Origin: Topomyia yanbarensis
Taxonomy: Eukaryota; Arthropoda; Insecta; Diptera; Culicidae
DNA length: 64,000 bases
Assembly (NCBI RefSeq): GCF_030247195.1
Contig: NC_080671.1
Span: 210,522,361-210,586,360 of the forward strand
Reading direction: 5' to 3'
Shown here: piece after piece, positions 10,554 through 22,049 of the stretch
How positions within the stretch are numbered: the stretch's first letter is position 1
Layout of the letters: every line of letters begins with the position of its first letter
The notes under the pieces: generated by a model
The model's input: the letters and a program-made list of their open reading frames with translations, nothing else
Database searches by the model: none
Told to the model about the DNA's origin: nothing
Translations under genes and position numbers: made by a program

Positions 10554-11089
10554 CCGGGTAAGCCGACTGAGTGGTATCGATTTGATCTGCAGTAACTTGG
10601 TATCCACAAAAACGCACTGTGATTGTGCCTAAGCGTATCATTTATACAAAATATCAAAGTACTACATCCGTAGCAACGTTACATTGCATTTATGTGCGTT
10701 ATCCATCTTCACTGCCGCTTAGTCGGCTTTAAACTAGCCATAACCCATGTTTGAGTAAACCAGACGAACGAGTGGATCACAGATTTGATTGCACTTCCGA
10801 CGGATGATCTATAAACACGTTCTCCAGCGGAAACTTGGCCTCAGCTGTGTGGCCAAGCTACATCACACTAACTTTGCTGCATAACATCACTTGGCAGAGC
10901 ATTGTATAACTGTTACTAATGTTAATAAGTACAACTGAAAAATCAAACTGCAGTCCAAAATTCTGAAACAAATTATGCAGAAATTATCCACACAAATCCA
11001 GAAATATAAAACTTTAAGAACTTTTTTTCAGATTAACTAATATTAAATGTACTTTGTAAAACATTTTCAATTTTTCCTGAATAATATTT

Positions 11090-11174
11090 CTAAATCGATG
11101 AAAGGAGTATGAGCTGTCATTAAACGTCAAATTTTGACGTTTACATGCAGCTTTTACACGTTTCATCGATTTAG
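11090..11174. mobile_element. 85-bp hairpin MITE, CTAAATCGATGAAA arms
   Basis: CTAAATCGATGAAA at the left is exactly inverted at the right (TTTCATCGATTTAG). The centre holds AACGTCAAATTTTGACGTT, itself a perfect palindrome. Confidence 0.7.
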
Positions 11175-11205
11175 AACAACTTTGAATTATTTGTTACTCT
11201 ATGGG

Positions 11206-11435
11206 AGGCGGGATGCCCCACCCGAAGGTACCATCCGCCGGCAGGCATGCTGGCGACCGGATGGCGTGCGAACGGCAGGCAAAAGGCATGCGAATGGCGG
11301 GGCTAATATTCATAGCAAAGAACGCAGCCATCCGCCTGGTTGTTGCATCTGAGCCTGCATTTCGTTCGCCCGTCACTTGTCGACATGTATTGAGGCGATC
11401 AATGTTGGCAGGTGGGGCATCTCGCCTGCGGTTAG
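11206..11435. mobile_element. GC-rich inverted-repeat element
   Basis: GGCGGGATGCCCCACC at the left faces GGTGGGGCATCTCGCC at the right, with imperfect arms of ~70 bp. It is much GC-richer than its surroundings, which explains the long shadow frames here. Confidence 0.6.
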
Positions 11436-11484
11436 CTATCCATCTGCCGTGGTAATGTGGGAATAGCATTTCTTCATAAGAATC

Positions 11485-11658
11485 TACCCAGTTAAACTCA
11501 TTCCGGAACCGGTTCGGATTTCTGAATGGAGTCATTATGGATTCCTAATCAAATGCAACAACCGATTCCGACTCAGAATCGGTTGTTGCATTTGATTTGG
11601 AATCCATACTGACTCCATTCAGAATTCCGAATCAAATTCCGAATGGTTTGACCGGGTA
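11485..11658. mobile_element. 174-bp palindromic MITE (same family as 10370-10553)
   Basis: TACCCAGTTAAAC and its counterpart GTTTGACCGGGTA cap arms that pair almost throughout; the centre is AACCGATTCCGACTCAGAATCGG. TA at both tips. The last TA is shared with the next element. Confidence 0.8.
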
Positions 11659-12692
11659 GGATAGGATCTGCCAGTTGACCTTTTTATATTTTGCTAATCC
11701 CTGCTGAAAACGACATACCCCCACTCGACCAATGTTGCCAAAATATTTGTTTTGTTACAATCGTGTCCAAAACTTCTGATTAAAATATTCTATATTATGT
11801 ATCAATTTCACGCTCCGGGAAAAATCAATGATTTAGTCTTTATATCCGCATTTAAATGATCATTACGGGTTTTCCATCGGAATACAGCAAAGCAAAATAA
11901 TATATATTTGTTGTTGGCCATTACGTGAAAATATTTAGGTATATAAAATATTTCCATGCTCTTCATTTTTGTAAGTTGATTCCGGAGTCGAGCACCCTCA
12001 TTCACAAGATCAATCTTCTCTGTTCGCATTTAGTTTAAATATTCTAAAACTACTTTTTTGCAAGGCTTAATTTTTGTTTAGTTTGTATAGGTATAGAGTT
12101 GGCCGTGCGTTGAATTACGCGCCCATCTAGTTTGCATCAGTGCAAGTGAGAAAACATTTTGACGTTTGTTTTTGTTTTGACCGCACACGTGTGTATCCCA
12201 TATAGCAACAACTCGACGAAATGCTATATTATCTCGCGATAGACAATACTCCCAATTCACTCGGCGCTGGAACGAAGACAATGAAGTTGAAAATATTTTC
12301 ATACTTAGGCTAAATAGTCAGTTACTCGGTTAGACTTCGAAAAGAAACATTTCCGCATTAATCCGCACACCGCGCTACCGGATCTCTCGGAAACCTGTAG
12401 AACTTCAGTTCAGGATAATATGTTTGAATTCGTCTGCCAGAAAATGCCTTGCACTTCATAATTACATACGAACGTTATTGAAAGAAAGCGGTATCTCGAG
12501 AAAACAAAAAAAAACAACACAGTAAACAATCGTCGTTTTACGTTTTATATCACAATACGACAACACTTCCAAGCAGCCCTTTAGTACTTTTAGTATCCAA
12601 GCCGAACGTTTGCCTATGTCACTTTCGTCCAATCACGAGCTGGTTCAGAATTGGTTCAAAAACAGGGGACAGAGCTGGCGGATCCTATCCTA
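11657..12692. mobile_element. 1.04-kb non-autonomous element X, TAGGATAGGATC ends
   Basis: Starts TAGGATAGGATCTGCCAG and ends with the inverse CTGGCGGATCCTATCCTA. The family recurs as a right-hand copy at 17096-17572 and as a left-end fragment at 46674-46780. No transposase frame. Confidence 0.7.
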
Positions 12693-12830
12693 CACTGAAA
12701 AAAAATCCAAACGTTAATTCTATTTGCTTCAAACCGCTTAAAATTCATATGAAGAAGAAATGCTATTGTTATCACACGCTCACATACCTTCTATGTGTCA
12801 ACTGTATAAACTATGTATGCACACACATAA

Positions 12831-15800
12831 CCCGCATATTTGGTGACCATTCCTGTAAGATAACCGCAACGGTATTTGAACCCTAAAAAACCATTCCCTG
12901 AAGTTTCCTCTTATCATTAACGAAACGATAAACCAACGCTACCAGCAATCATATTGACTATTCCATTTATGGTCAGCGCCACTTGTACCATTTACCGAAT
13001 AGGTCGTTAAGTAACGTTACCATTCAAAAATGCCGATTTCCTCGAACAAATTTTTGGGCATATTATAAGGGCAATGGTGATCTTATAATCCATTTTTGCG
13101 GTACATTGTTATTGGATTTTTTTACAGTCTGACAAATCGTGACACAAAACAAGCATGGTACCATACCACAAATCGTTTCAATCATTTGGTGCATTGTGAC
13201 CACAGATAACTATTTCTCGAATAGTACAGTTATAGTTTTCGAGTGACACTATGCCATGGGCAAAATGTGATGAGTGTGTATAATAAACTACTTTATCGAC
13301 ACTATCAAATGCAGCAGATGTAAAAAGAACTTTATAAATGTTTTTTTTTCTGATTCCCCCAAGGCCCCTTCCCCCTCATCAGTTCGAATAACGTTTTTTA
13401 TTCTATCGATTTATGGTAATCTGTGATTTGATTGCATGCCGTCCTCCATGTTCTGTTGTTGACATCTTATGGTGGTGGTACTGCCGCTTTTACCAATTGA
13501 GCTATTTCTGTAATCTTGTGGAACGTATTTTGGTCTTCATAATAATCTAGCCACAATCGACTTTAGGAAGAGGGTAAATCGACATGTCATATACTAATAA
13601 ACGGTTGATGATTACAAATGACTATGATTGTAAGAGCTGAATAATTACGGAGCATACCGTATATGGTTGGAACTTCAATTCAAATTTTCCCTTAATTTTT
13701 CTTGAATTGGCTTAAGAGGAGGTTTGCGAGCCTTTCGGTGATGGTGAGCCGTGTGTTTGATACAATACATTCATATATAATATTTAAACCGTTGAATCTG
13801 GTTGGTTAGGCAAATCAAGAATCTGGATGTTGCATCCGTTATTAGAATTGACCGTCTCTCCTCGTCTTGACAGGTGTAGCAACTTCCGGCAGCTGTGTAC
13901 TTACGTTGTTGAAAAGACTCGTGAAGTATACGAAAAATGTAATACATTTAGATTGATCCACTTAAGAAGAAGGTATAAGCTCGGGTATTAGAGGAGGATT
14001 TGAAATTCTTGAGTTGCTAGAACTGCAATACATGGTGTTAGCCCTTCTTTAGAAGTCCATCCTAAATTCGTGAAGCTCCTTCCTACTAACAGAACTTCTT
14101 AAATGGCAGTGTTACGATGTGATATATTTTGCCATATACGAAATTTGATTATGATTAGTTTTACCATTTTGCTGAATGTGCTTATAAACAAATTGTTGCT
14201 ATAGATGAAATGTGAATTAATCTAATCGACCTTCGCTGAGTAAAACATTATTGACAGCCTTGTGGATTCATTTCACCTTTTACAGAAAGGCATGAAGCTT
14301 TAGATTTTGTCCAAAAACGAAACCTGTATGCCAAAAATTAAATTTGGAATTTCTTTTATCCAACCTAAATAATCTGATTTCCACTTGGTAAGAAATAATA
14401 ATAAAGTATTAAAGCACTTTATTCATGGATAAATTATTATTTTTTCCCAATAAATATGTGCAATAAACAAAGATTTGTTATTTCATTTTAACAACACATT
14501 CAATTCAATATAAAGGATTACTGTAAACTGTAACCAAACGATTCGACTTGAGGTGAACATTATGGTAATCTTGTAAGGAAATTGTAACGATACACGTTTT
14601 TCTTTAAAGCAAACCTTACAGAACCATATGAAAACGACTAGCATAAGTGTGACTTCAATTCAAATCTTTTAGATAAATTTTTTAATAATCCTGCGGAAGC
14701 ACCTCAATTCATTTCTAACTTCAATATTATATTAAAACCATTCCCTATATTATAACAATAACTCGTATCTTCATTCTATATTTTCATATAATTTTACAGG
14801 TAAACGCGTTTATCGTAATATCATAAATAGACCTTAACGTATGTGGTTACCATAGCACTTATGATTTTTGTATAATATGGAGGATTCCAGATAAAGTTTT
14901 TATTTATGCGCCCGCATATTTGGTGACCATTCCTGTAAGATAACCGCAACGGTATTTGAACCCTAAAAAACCATTCCCTGAAGTTTCCTCTTATCATTAA
15001 CGAAACGATAAACCAACGCTACCAGCAATCATATTGACTATTCCATTTATGGTCAGCGCCACTTGTACCATTTACCGAATAGGTCGTTAAGTAACGTTAC
15101 CATTCAAAAATGCCGATTTCCTCGAACAAATTTTTGGGCATATTATAAGGGCAATGGTGATCTTATAATCCATTTTTGCGGTACATTGTTATTGGATTTT
15201 TTTACAATCTGACAAATCATGACACAAAACAAGCATGGTACCATACCACAAATCGTTTCAATCATTTGGTGTATTGTGACCACAGATAACTATTTCTCGA
15301 ATAGTACAGTTATAGTTTTCGAGTGACACTATGCCATGGGCAAAATGTGATGAGTGTGTATAATAAACTACTTTATCGACACTATCAAATGCAGCAGATG
15401 TAAAAAGAACTTTATAAATGTTTTTTTTCTGATTCCCCCAAGGCCCCTTCCCCCTCATCAGTTCGAATAACGTTTTTTATTCTATCGATTTATGGTAATC
15501 TGTGATTTGATTGCATGCCGTCCTCCATGTTCTGTTGTTGACATCTTATGGTGGTGGTACTGCCGCTTTTACCAATTGAGCTATTTCTGTAATCTTGTGG
15601 AACGTATTTTGGTCTTCATAATAATCTAGCCACAATCGACTTTAGGAAGAGGGTAAATCGACATGTCATATACTAATAAACGGTTGATGATTACAAATGA
15701 CCATGATTGTAAGAGCTGAATAATTACGGAGCATACCGTATATGGTTGGAACTTCAATTCAAATTTTCCCTTAATTTTTCTTGAATTGGCTTAAGAGGAG

Positions 15801-16989
15801 GTTTGCGAGCCTTTCGGTGATGGTGAGCCGTGTGTTTGATACAATACATTCATATATAATATTTAAACCGTTGAATCTGGTTGGTTAGGCAAATCAAGAA
15901 TCTGGATGTTGCATCCGTTATTAGAATTGACCGTCTCTCCTCGTCTTGACAGGTGTAGCAACTTCCAGCAGCTGTGTACTTACGTTGTTGAAAAGACTCG
16001 TGAAGTATACGAAAAATGTAATACATTTAGATTGATCCACTTAAGAAGAAGGTATAAGCTCGGGTATTAGAGGAGGATTTGAAATTCTTGAGTTGCTAGA
16101 ACTGCAATACATGGTGTTAGCCCTTCTTTAGAAGTCCATCCTAAATTCGTGAAGCTCCTTCCTACTAACAGAACTTCTTAAATGGCAGTGTTACGATGTG
16201 ATATATTTTGCCATATACGAAATTTGATTATGATTAGTTTTACCATTTTGCTGAATGTGCTTATAAACAAATTGTTGCTATAGATGAAATGTGAATTAAT
16301 CTAATCGACCTTCGCTGAGTAAAACATTATTGACAGCCTTGTGGATTCATTTCACCTTTTACAGAAAGGCATGAAGCTTTAGATTTTGTCCAAAAACGAA
16401 ACCTGTATGCCAAAAATTAAATTTGGAATTTCTTTTATCCAACCTAAATAATCTGATTTCCACTTGGTAAGAAATAATAATAAAGTATTAAAGCACTTTA
16501 TTCATGGATAAATTATTATTTTTTCCCAATAAATATGTGCAATAAACAAAGATTTGTTATTTCATTTTAACAACACATTCAATTCAATATAAAGGATTAC
16601 TGTAAACTGTAACCAAACGATTCGACTTGAGGTGAACAGTATGGTAATCTTGTAAGGAAATTGTAACGATACACGTTTTTCTTTAAAGGAAACCTTACAG
16701 AACCATATGAAAACGACTAGCATAAGTGTGACTTCAATTCAAATCTTTTAGATATATTTTTTAATAATCCTGCGGAAGCACCTCAATTCATTTCTAACTT
16801 CAATATTATATTAAAACCATTCCCTATATTATAACAATAACTCGTATCTTCATTCTATATTTTCATATAATTTTACAGGAAAACGCATTTATCGTAATAT
16901 CATAAATAGACCTTAACGTATGTGGTTACCATAGCACTTATGATTTTTGTATAATATGGAGGATTCCAGATAAAGTTTTTATTTATGCG
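12831..16989. repeat. Two tandem copies of a 2,080-bp unit
   Basis: Unit 1 is 12831-14910, unit 2 is 14911-16989; each starts CCCGCATATTTGGTGACC. By eye I count only about ten substitutions and one homopolymer length change (e.g. near 13127/15207, 14545/16630, 14810/16880). The unit is AT-rich and non-coding. Near its centre it carries a short minus-strand tRNA-like word. Confidence 0.9.
13475..13530 (-). other. tRNA-like (pol III A-box) fragment, SINE candidate
   Basis: On the minus strand the sequence reads ATAGCTCAATTGGTAAAAGC, like the D-arm/A-box of a tRNA. The following DNA lacks a clear GGTTCGA B-box. The same word pattern recurs in the second tandem unit (about 15554-15610) and on the plus strand at 50450-50530. 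A decayed tRNA-derived SINE head is the simplest reading; not a functional tRNA. Confidence 0.3.
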
Positions 16990-17095
16990 GGACATAAGGT
17001 TTATGTACCAGCAAATAGTGTCTACATGCCTCCGTTAATTGCAAAAATCTATGTGTAAAATCAATAGGCATAACGTTTACTTTTTTTTGAGTGTA

Positions 17096-17572
17096 GTGCT
17101 ATATTATCTCGCGATAGACAATACTCCCAATTTACTCGGCGCTGGAACAAAGACAATTTTTACATGAAGTTGAAATTTTTTTCATACTTAGGCTAAATTG
17201 TCAGTTACTCGGTTAGACTCCGAAAAGAGACATTTCCGCATTAATCCACACACCGCGCTACCGGATCTCTCGGAAACCTGTAGAACTTCAGTTCTGGATA
17301 ATATGTTTGAATTCGACTGCCAGAAAATGCCTTGCACTTCATAATTACAGACGGACATTATGGAAAGAAAGCGGTATCTCGGGAAAACAAAAAAAACAAC
17401 ACAGTAAACAATCGTCGTTTTACATTTAATGTCACAATACGACAACACTTCCAAGCAGCCCTTTAGTACTTTTAGTTTCCAAGCCGAACGTTTGCCAATG
17501 TCACGTTCGTCCAATCACGAGCTGGTTCAGAATTGGTTCAAAAACAGGGGACAGAGCTGGCGGATGCTATAG
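17096..17572. repeat. Partial second copy of element X (right half)
   Basis: Matches 12215-12686 closely from TGCTATATTATCTCGCGATA to GGGACAGAGCTGGCGGAT. The ancestral TATCC end is altered to GCTAT. The 108-codon minus-strand frame at 17188-17514 lies inside it and has no recognised domain. Confidence 0.8.
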
Positions 17573-17576
17573 ATAA

Positions 17577-17628
17577 GAATTTTAAGCGGTTTGAAGCAAA
17601 TAGAATTAACGTTTGGATTTTTTTCAGT
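17577..17628 (-). repeat. Solo inverted terminus of element Y
   Basis: Reverse complement of 12694-12746, with one A fewer in the A-run. It stands directly after the partial X copy, so X and Y ends are arranged twice in opposite senses. Confidence 0.8.
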
Positions 17629-17804
17629 ATATAGCAGAGCACAGCACAGATAGAAAAGATTTCTCGGTTCAGATTAAATTGTGGCAACACTGCTCAGGTG
17701 TTGAAGCATTTGTTTTTTTTGCTAATTCCTTGCGGAAAACAGTACTCAAACCTTACAAATAAGTTTTTACCTAGGATCCTAGGTTTTTACCACAAAAAAG
17801 CGAC

Positions 17805-18019
17805 ATGAACGTGTTAGGAAAAATCTTTCGGTTACCTCCTGTTAAACAGTTTTCAGTGATATTGAGTACATCGAAAAACGGAATCTGCAAAAGAGATTTT
17901 ACTAGAACTATTTGGAACATGTGTCGATCGGATGTCAGAGCATCGTCTTGCGTATCGCTAAATCTTTTAAAACCTATCATTGGCTGTTCCTGTGGATGCT
18001 CGGGAACGCAACACATTCA
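17805..18019 (+). CDS. Possible first exon of mitochondrial ribosomal protein L36 (weak)
   Basis: From ATG 17805 (context CGACATGA) a frame encodes an arginine/serine-rich, acid-poor leader like a mitochondrial targeting peptide, ending with the residues QHIHTKG. There the DNA reads ACTAAAG|GTAAAC, a good splice donor, and the frame stops soon after. Insect mitochondrial bL36 precursors, as I recall them, have a similar leader ending in IHTKG before the zinc-ribbon exon. I cannot find that second exon (CxxC...CxxH coding) downstream in the window, so this is a candidate gene edge, a pseudo-exon, or chance. Confidence 0.25.
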
Positions 18020-18093
18020 CACTAAAGGTAAACGATACATTAGTCCCTAGATGAGTAAATTTTGACAATATGTATAGGTTTGTTACATAACCT

Positions 18094-18276
18094 CTACGGA
18101 TTTGCGAACTTCAACACCGGTTGGCCGCGTGCAATGGTTTCATAAGGGGAGCATACTGAAAACCCTTCGGCACTCGCGCGAATGGTTCCCCGCATGAGCG
18201 GTCGCTGTTGCTGGAAGAACAGTTTCGGAAGGTGTTGAACAAAATTCAACGGCGCGAGTGCCGGAGGGTTGAACAT
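18094..18276. repeat. GC-richer inverted repeat
   Basis: CCCTTCGGCACTCGCGCG and, 70 bp later, CGGCGCGAGTGCCGGAGGG face each other, with GTGTTGAAC/TTCAACACC words at the outside. Probably a small MITE; no target duplication identified. Confidence 0.5.
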
Positions 18277-18350
18277 TTTTTATTTACTAGTGTTAAATTT
18301 GTCTTGCTGCTCGTGGGCAATTTTACTTTCATGAATACAGAAGTTTAGTA

Positions 18351-18729
18351 CACTCAGGTTTTTTTTACGCGGGGGATATGAGCCGCGTAAATGAAAACCG
18401 CGTAAATTTCAAAATCCGCGTAAATGAAAACCGCGTAAATTTCAAAATCCGCGTAAATGAAAACCGCGTAAATTTCAAAATCCGCGTAAATGAAAACCGC
18501 GTAAATTTCAAAATCCGCGTAAATGAAGACCACTTAAATTTAAGAATCCGCGATAAAGGGAACCTCATTGATGGATACCGCGTAAATTCCAAAATCCGCG
18601 TAAATGAAAACCGCGTAAATTTCAAAATCCGCGTAAATGAAAACCGCGGTAATTTCAAAATCCGCGTAAAAAAAACCGCTTAAAAAAATACCGCGCAAAA
18701 AAAAACCGCGTATAAAAAAAACTTGAGTG
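18351..18729. mobile_element. MITE carrying a 33-bp minisatellite
   Basis: Ends CACTCAGGTTTTTTTTACGC and, inverted, CACTCAAGTTTTTTTTATAC, with TA outside each (18349-18350, 18730-18731). The interior is about nine copies of a 33-bp unit made of two related halves (CCGCGTAAATGAAAA and CCGCGTAAATTTCAAAAT). The unit is a multiple of three, which keeps a 101-codon frame open on each strand; neither looks like a gene. Confidence 0.85.
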
Positions 18730-18790
18730 TACATAGAACTTTTCTTAGGACTATAAATTTTAGTACATAGAACTTTTCTTAGGACTATAA
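18729..18790. repeat. Two 28-bp direct repeats
   Basis: GTACATAGAACTTTTCTTAG...CTATAAA occurs at 18729-18757 and again at 18763-18790, just outside the minisatellite MITE. The first copy begins in its TA target duplication. Confidence 0.8.
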
Positions 18791-18979
18791 AAAAGATAGG
18801 TAACTATTTTGGCACGTTCTTCATAAGATCAATTCGATATCTTTGTAATTTGTAGTTTTGCATACGAAAATCTGTTAGTTTACACTGTACATCAGGTCAA
18901 GGAAAGGTAGTTTTGGTTAGAGATAATAACAGGACGTGACGGTGCCTTTAAAACAAAAAACCTGTTTTAATCCACCTAG

Positions 18980-20868
18980 CGGTGCAATTGTGCCTTTCTC
19001 AATCATGAACACGTGAATGTGTGCGTTGTTTATATTCATTAAAAGCTTTCAAATGCATACATTACATTTTATTATTATACATGACACGACAAATATACAA
19101 GAAAAGAAATCATTATTCGAGTTCTAAAATTTTGTAAAAGAAAAAAACAGTCACGGTAATATTGAACTGAAAAAAGGTGCGAAACCGCCAATTCCCAAAA
19201 AGTCGATTTTTATATTTTTATCTTTCATTTGAGACTAAGTTTGGTTAATTCGGTCTAGCCATCTCCGAGAAACCGATTTGACTGTTATTCTGAATTTGGA
19301 TACTTCCGCCGGAGCTTCCGGAAACGATGATGGTGGCCAATGTGACCAAAGAGACTTTGAATGGCTATTAGTGACCTAGTACTACAAATCGAAGCAGTTG
19401 TGGTCACATTTTGGAAAAATTTTCACCATTATACATTCATTGCAGAATTTATTAAAATCGACATTTTCTGCGTTATCGTGCTCATCACCCTGTAATTCCG
19501 GAACCGGAAGTCGGATTCATTAGAAATTCAATAGCAGCCTATGGGGCTTCCGGAACCGATGATGGTGGCCAATGTGACCAAAGAGAATGGCTGTTAATGA
19601 CCTAGTACTACAAATCGAAGCAGTTGTGGTCACATTTTGGAAAAAATTTCACCATTATACATTCATTGCAGAATTTAGAATGGTAGATTGTTGTGCACTT
19701 CAGATGGACATAGATAGGATCATGAGTTGGTGTGATAGAAACGGAATGACTATAAACATTCAGAAATGCAACATAATCACATTCACACGAATACTCTCGC
19801 CAATCACGTTTGAGTATGCAGTGAGCGCTGCCCCAGTAAAACGAGTTTCATCAATCAAGGACCTTGGTGTTATACTTGACCGTAAGCTACGTTTCATCGA
19901 ACACTTCAATGCAGTAACTGCTAAAGCCTATGCAGTACTAGGACTCATCAAACGAAACACCCAAGATTTCAACGTCGTCTACTGCCTGAAGGAACTGTAC
20001 ATCAGTCTGGTACGCAGCGAGTATGGAGTTATCGTTTGGGCCCCGTATCACACTGTACACATTGATCGCATAGAACGGGTGCAAAACAGCTTCGTCCAGT
20101 ATGCCCTTCGACGGCTTCCCTGGCGAAATCGATTTGAACTACCACCGTATGAGCATCGTTGTGCTCTTATCAACCTGCCTACGCTACGAAACAGGAGAGT
20201 TTTTCTGCAGCGACTTTTTGTGTTTGATCTTCTCGCTGACAACATTGACTGCCCTCTGCTTCTCGCTAAGCTGGACTTCAACGTTCCTGGTAGGTCTCTG
20301 CGGAGAATGGACTTCTTTCGGCGCTCTACTCATCGCACGCAGTATGGCCAGAATAACCCGGTAGATGTTTGCTGTCAGCTCTTCAATAGCGTTTTTCATC
20401 ATTTTGACTTTAACTTAAGTAGAGAAATGTTCAAACTGAAAATAGGTTTAAGTTAGTATAGTATTTCAGTCTGTACGAAAATTTATTAATTCGAAGACAA
20501 TATATATTAATTCTTAATTCTTATTAAAATCGACATTTTCTGCGTGATCGTACTCGTCGCCCTGTAATTCCGGAACCGGAAGTCGGATCCATTAGAAATT
20601 CAATAGCAGCCTATGGGAACGTTGCACCTTTCATATGGAACTAAGTTTGTGAAAATCGGTTCTGCCATCTCTGAGAAAAGTGAGTGAGATTGTGTTCGCG
20701 TACACACACAGACGCACATACACATACATACACACACACAGACTTTTGCCGAACTCGACGAACTGAATCGAATGGTATATGTCACTCGGCCCTCCGGGCC
20801 TCCGCTAAAAAGTTGGTTCTCAGAGCAATTACAATACCTTTCTATTGAGAATGGAAAACACATCCACA
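18980..20868 (-). repeat. Dispersed repeat family with ~235-bp internal units, split by a LINE
   Basis: Read on the minus strand it starts CAATAGAAAGGTATTG, passes TTTTTAGCGGAGGCCCGGAG and a TGTATGTG microsatellite, then has units containing TAATTCCGGAACCGGAAG. Two full units (about 19319-19553 and 19554-19680) and a third start (20523-20618) can be seen. The same family, plus strand, closes the window at 63790-64000. The LINE fragment 19677-20520 sits between two units. Confidence 0.7.
19677..20520 (+). pseudogene. 5'-truncated LINE, C-terminal reverse transcriptase
   Basis: The open frame to the stop at 20454-20456 (upstream ATG 19587 lies in the host repeat) encodes the end of a non-LTR retrotransposon reverse transcriptase: DIDRIMSWCDRNGM and NIQKCNIITFTR of the post-catalytic region, SIKDLGVILDRKL, then the thumb with FVQYALRRLPW and, near the end, HRTQYGQNNPVD. 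The catalytic YADD part is missing. About 60 AT-rich bases follow the stop. The jockey-type RT lineage is my best guess. Dead on arrival by 5' truncation, although the remaining frame is still open. Confidence 0.8.
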
Positions 20869-21039
20869 TGGGTTATTTAGTACCATTTTAACAAATATAA
20901 TGATTCGAACATTGAACATTATCAAATTCTAATAGTTTAATAGAATATATAGTATAAAAAAATATTAATTTATTTTCAGTTTATTAGCTTTTTGGGGAAT
21001 AAAATTGATGAAGTGGAAACGGGGGTCTGAGGAAGGGTT

Positions 21040-21740
21040 TCTAGATTTTTTTACCCCGTAATAGGCCAACAAGGGTACCCGGGTAGCCAAAAACTGAAAT
21101 GCTCGGAAATGCAGCATGATTTGGATACGCGTACCCCTGACGGCGCGATTAAAAAATGCTTGCAAAAATACGGAGAAGCAGACTCCGTTACACATGATAC
21201 ATGGAAGAATTTTTTCCCGGGCATCCCTAACGGTGTTCGTGTGGTGAGAATGCGTGTGACCAAGCCAATTCCCTCTTACATAAGCTTCACAGTGTTAGGA
21301 AGGGACGATGCTCTCATTCAACAGACATCACTAGCCAGGGCAAATTCCTACGTGCCAGTTCTGCACGAAGAAGCTGCACCTCGGAAAACCTTGCGTAGAA
21401 AGTGTTAAGGAAAACTCAAATCCAACTGAAATCAGCACACAACCATCTTACGCTAAACCACTAACAGCTGCAAAACCAACATCTATGGATCAAGCACCAA
21501 CAACAAAAACAACGAAACGAATGCCGATAACGAACATACTAAAACGACCCTTAAGAGTAAAACACAAACTGGAACATCCGACTGCGAGCAGCAGTTTTCG
21601 CCCCCTAGAAAAAGGATCTCAACACGCAGCAGAAAGCTGCGCCCGAACGAGACCAAAAATTTAACATAGCTGTTTTTTTTATTTATTGTAAAAAAAACAA
21701 ACAATCGGCCTCGTCGAGCTACCGCATTTGGGCCTAAATA
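21040..21740 (+). pseudogene. LINE ORF1 (Gag-like) relic with frameshift and 3' tail
   Basis: The 21109-21408 frame contains IPNGVRVVRMRVTKPIPSY, typical of LINE ORF1 just before the zinc knuckles. The knuckle CQFCTKKLHLGKPC (C-x2-C-x4-H-x4-C) is in the +1 frame near 21352-21395, so a frameshift lies near 21300-21345. A lysine/threonine-rich tail follows to about 21665, then CGGCCTCGTCGAGCTACCGC and TAAATAAATTTATT, which look like a LINE 3' end. No reverse transcriptase lies between, so ORF2 was lost by internal deletion. Confidence 0.65.
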
Positions 21741-22049
21741 AATTTATTAATTATAAAAAAACGCAACTATACCACAGAGAACAGACATATAATCTAGAAC
21801 AAACTTTCCTGAAAAACCTGTGTAAACATTCAAATGAAAATACGTTGAATATCACCATCGCATACAGGTTCGCATGCGTGAGTCACCATTGTATCCAAGT
21901 TTACATACAAGTTCCATATAGTGATTGCTGGCCGATGGAAGCGCCGACCAGTGGCAAGTTGCTACTTGCCGTTGTCATTTCAAAGCGACAGTTTAATTTC
22001 TTACACAAGTTGAAAACTTTACTTGTATGTTAGTGTATGTATGTTAGTG

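Larger units (their letters stand above)
9838..10938. mobile_element. 1.1-kb element with ~190-bp terminal inverted repeats
   Basis: The left end begins TCAGTTGTGCTTAATAACA, and the right end read in reverse begins TCAGTTGTACTTATTAACA. Imperfect similarity continues for almost 200 bp inward, to a shared TCTGGTTTACTC near 10040 and its reverse at 10755. No transposase frame. Three smaller palindromic insertions (10070-10187, 10195-10344, 10370-10553) fill the middle, so this is a non-autonomous element used as a landing site. Confidence 0.75.
12693..17093. mobile_element. 4.4-kb TA-flanked element Y, CACTSAAAAAAAA ends
   Basis: Left end CACTGAAAAAAAATCCAAAC; right end read in reverse CACTCAAAAAAAAGTAAACG. 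TA lies outside each end (12691-12692, 17094-17095). Most of the interior is the 2,080-bp tandem duplication. No open frame longer than 66 codons, so non-autonomous. A ~53-bp copy of its left terminus, inverted, stands alone at 17577-17628. Confidence 0.6.

Noticed and set aside
18378..18683. 101-codon frame with repeated VNFKIRVNENR peptide
   Set aside because: It is the 33-bp minisatellite read through; the opposite strand is equally open, and there is no start context or conserved domain.
20600..20869. Minus-strand frame rich in VCVCVC
   Set aside because: This is the TGTATGTG microsatellite of a dispersed repeat.
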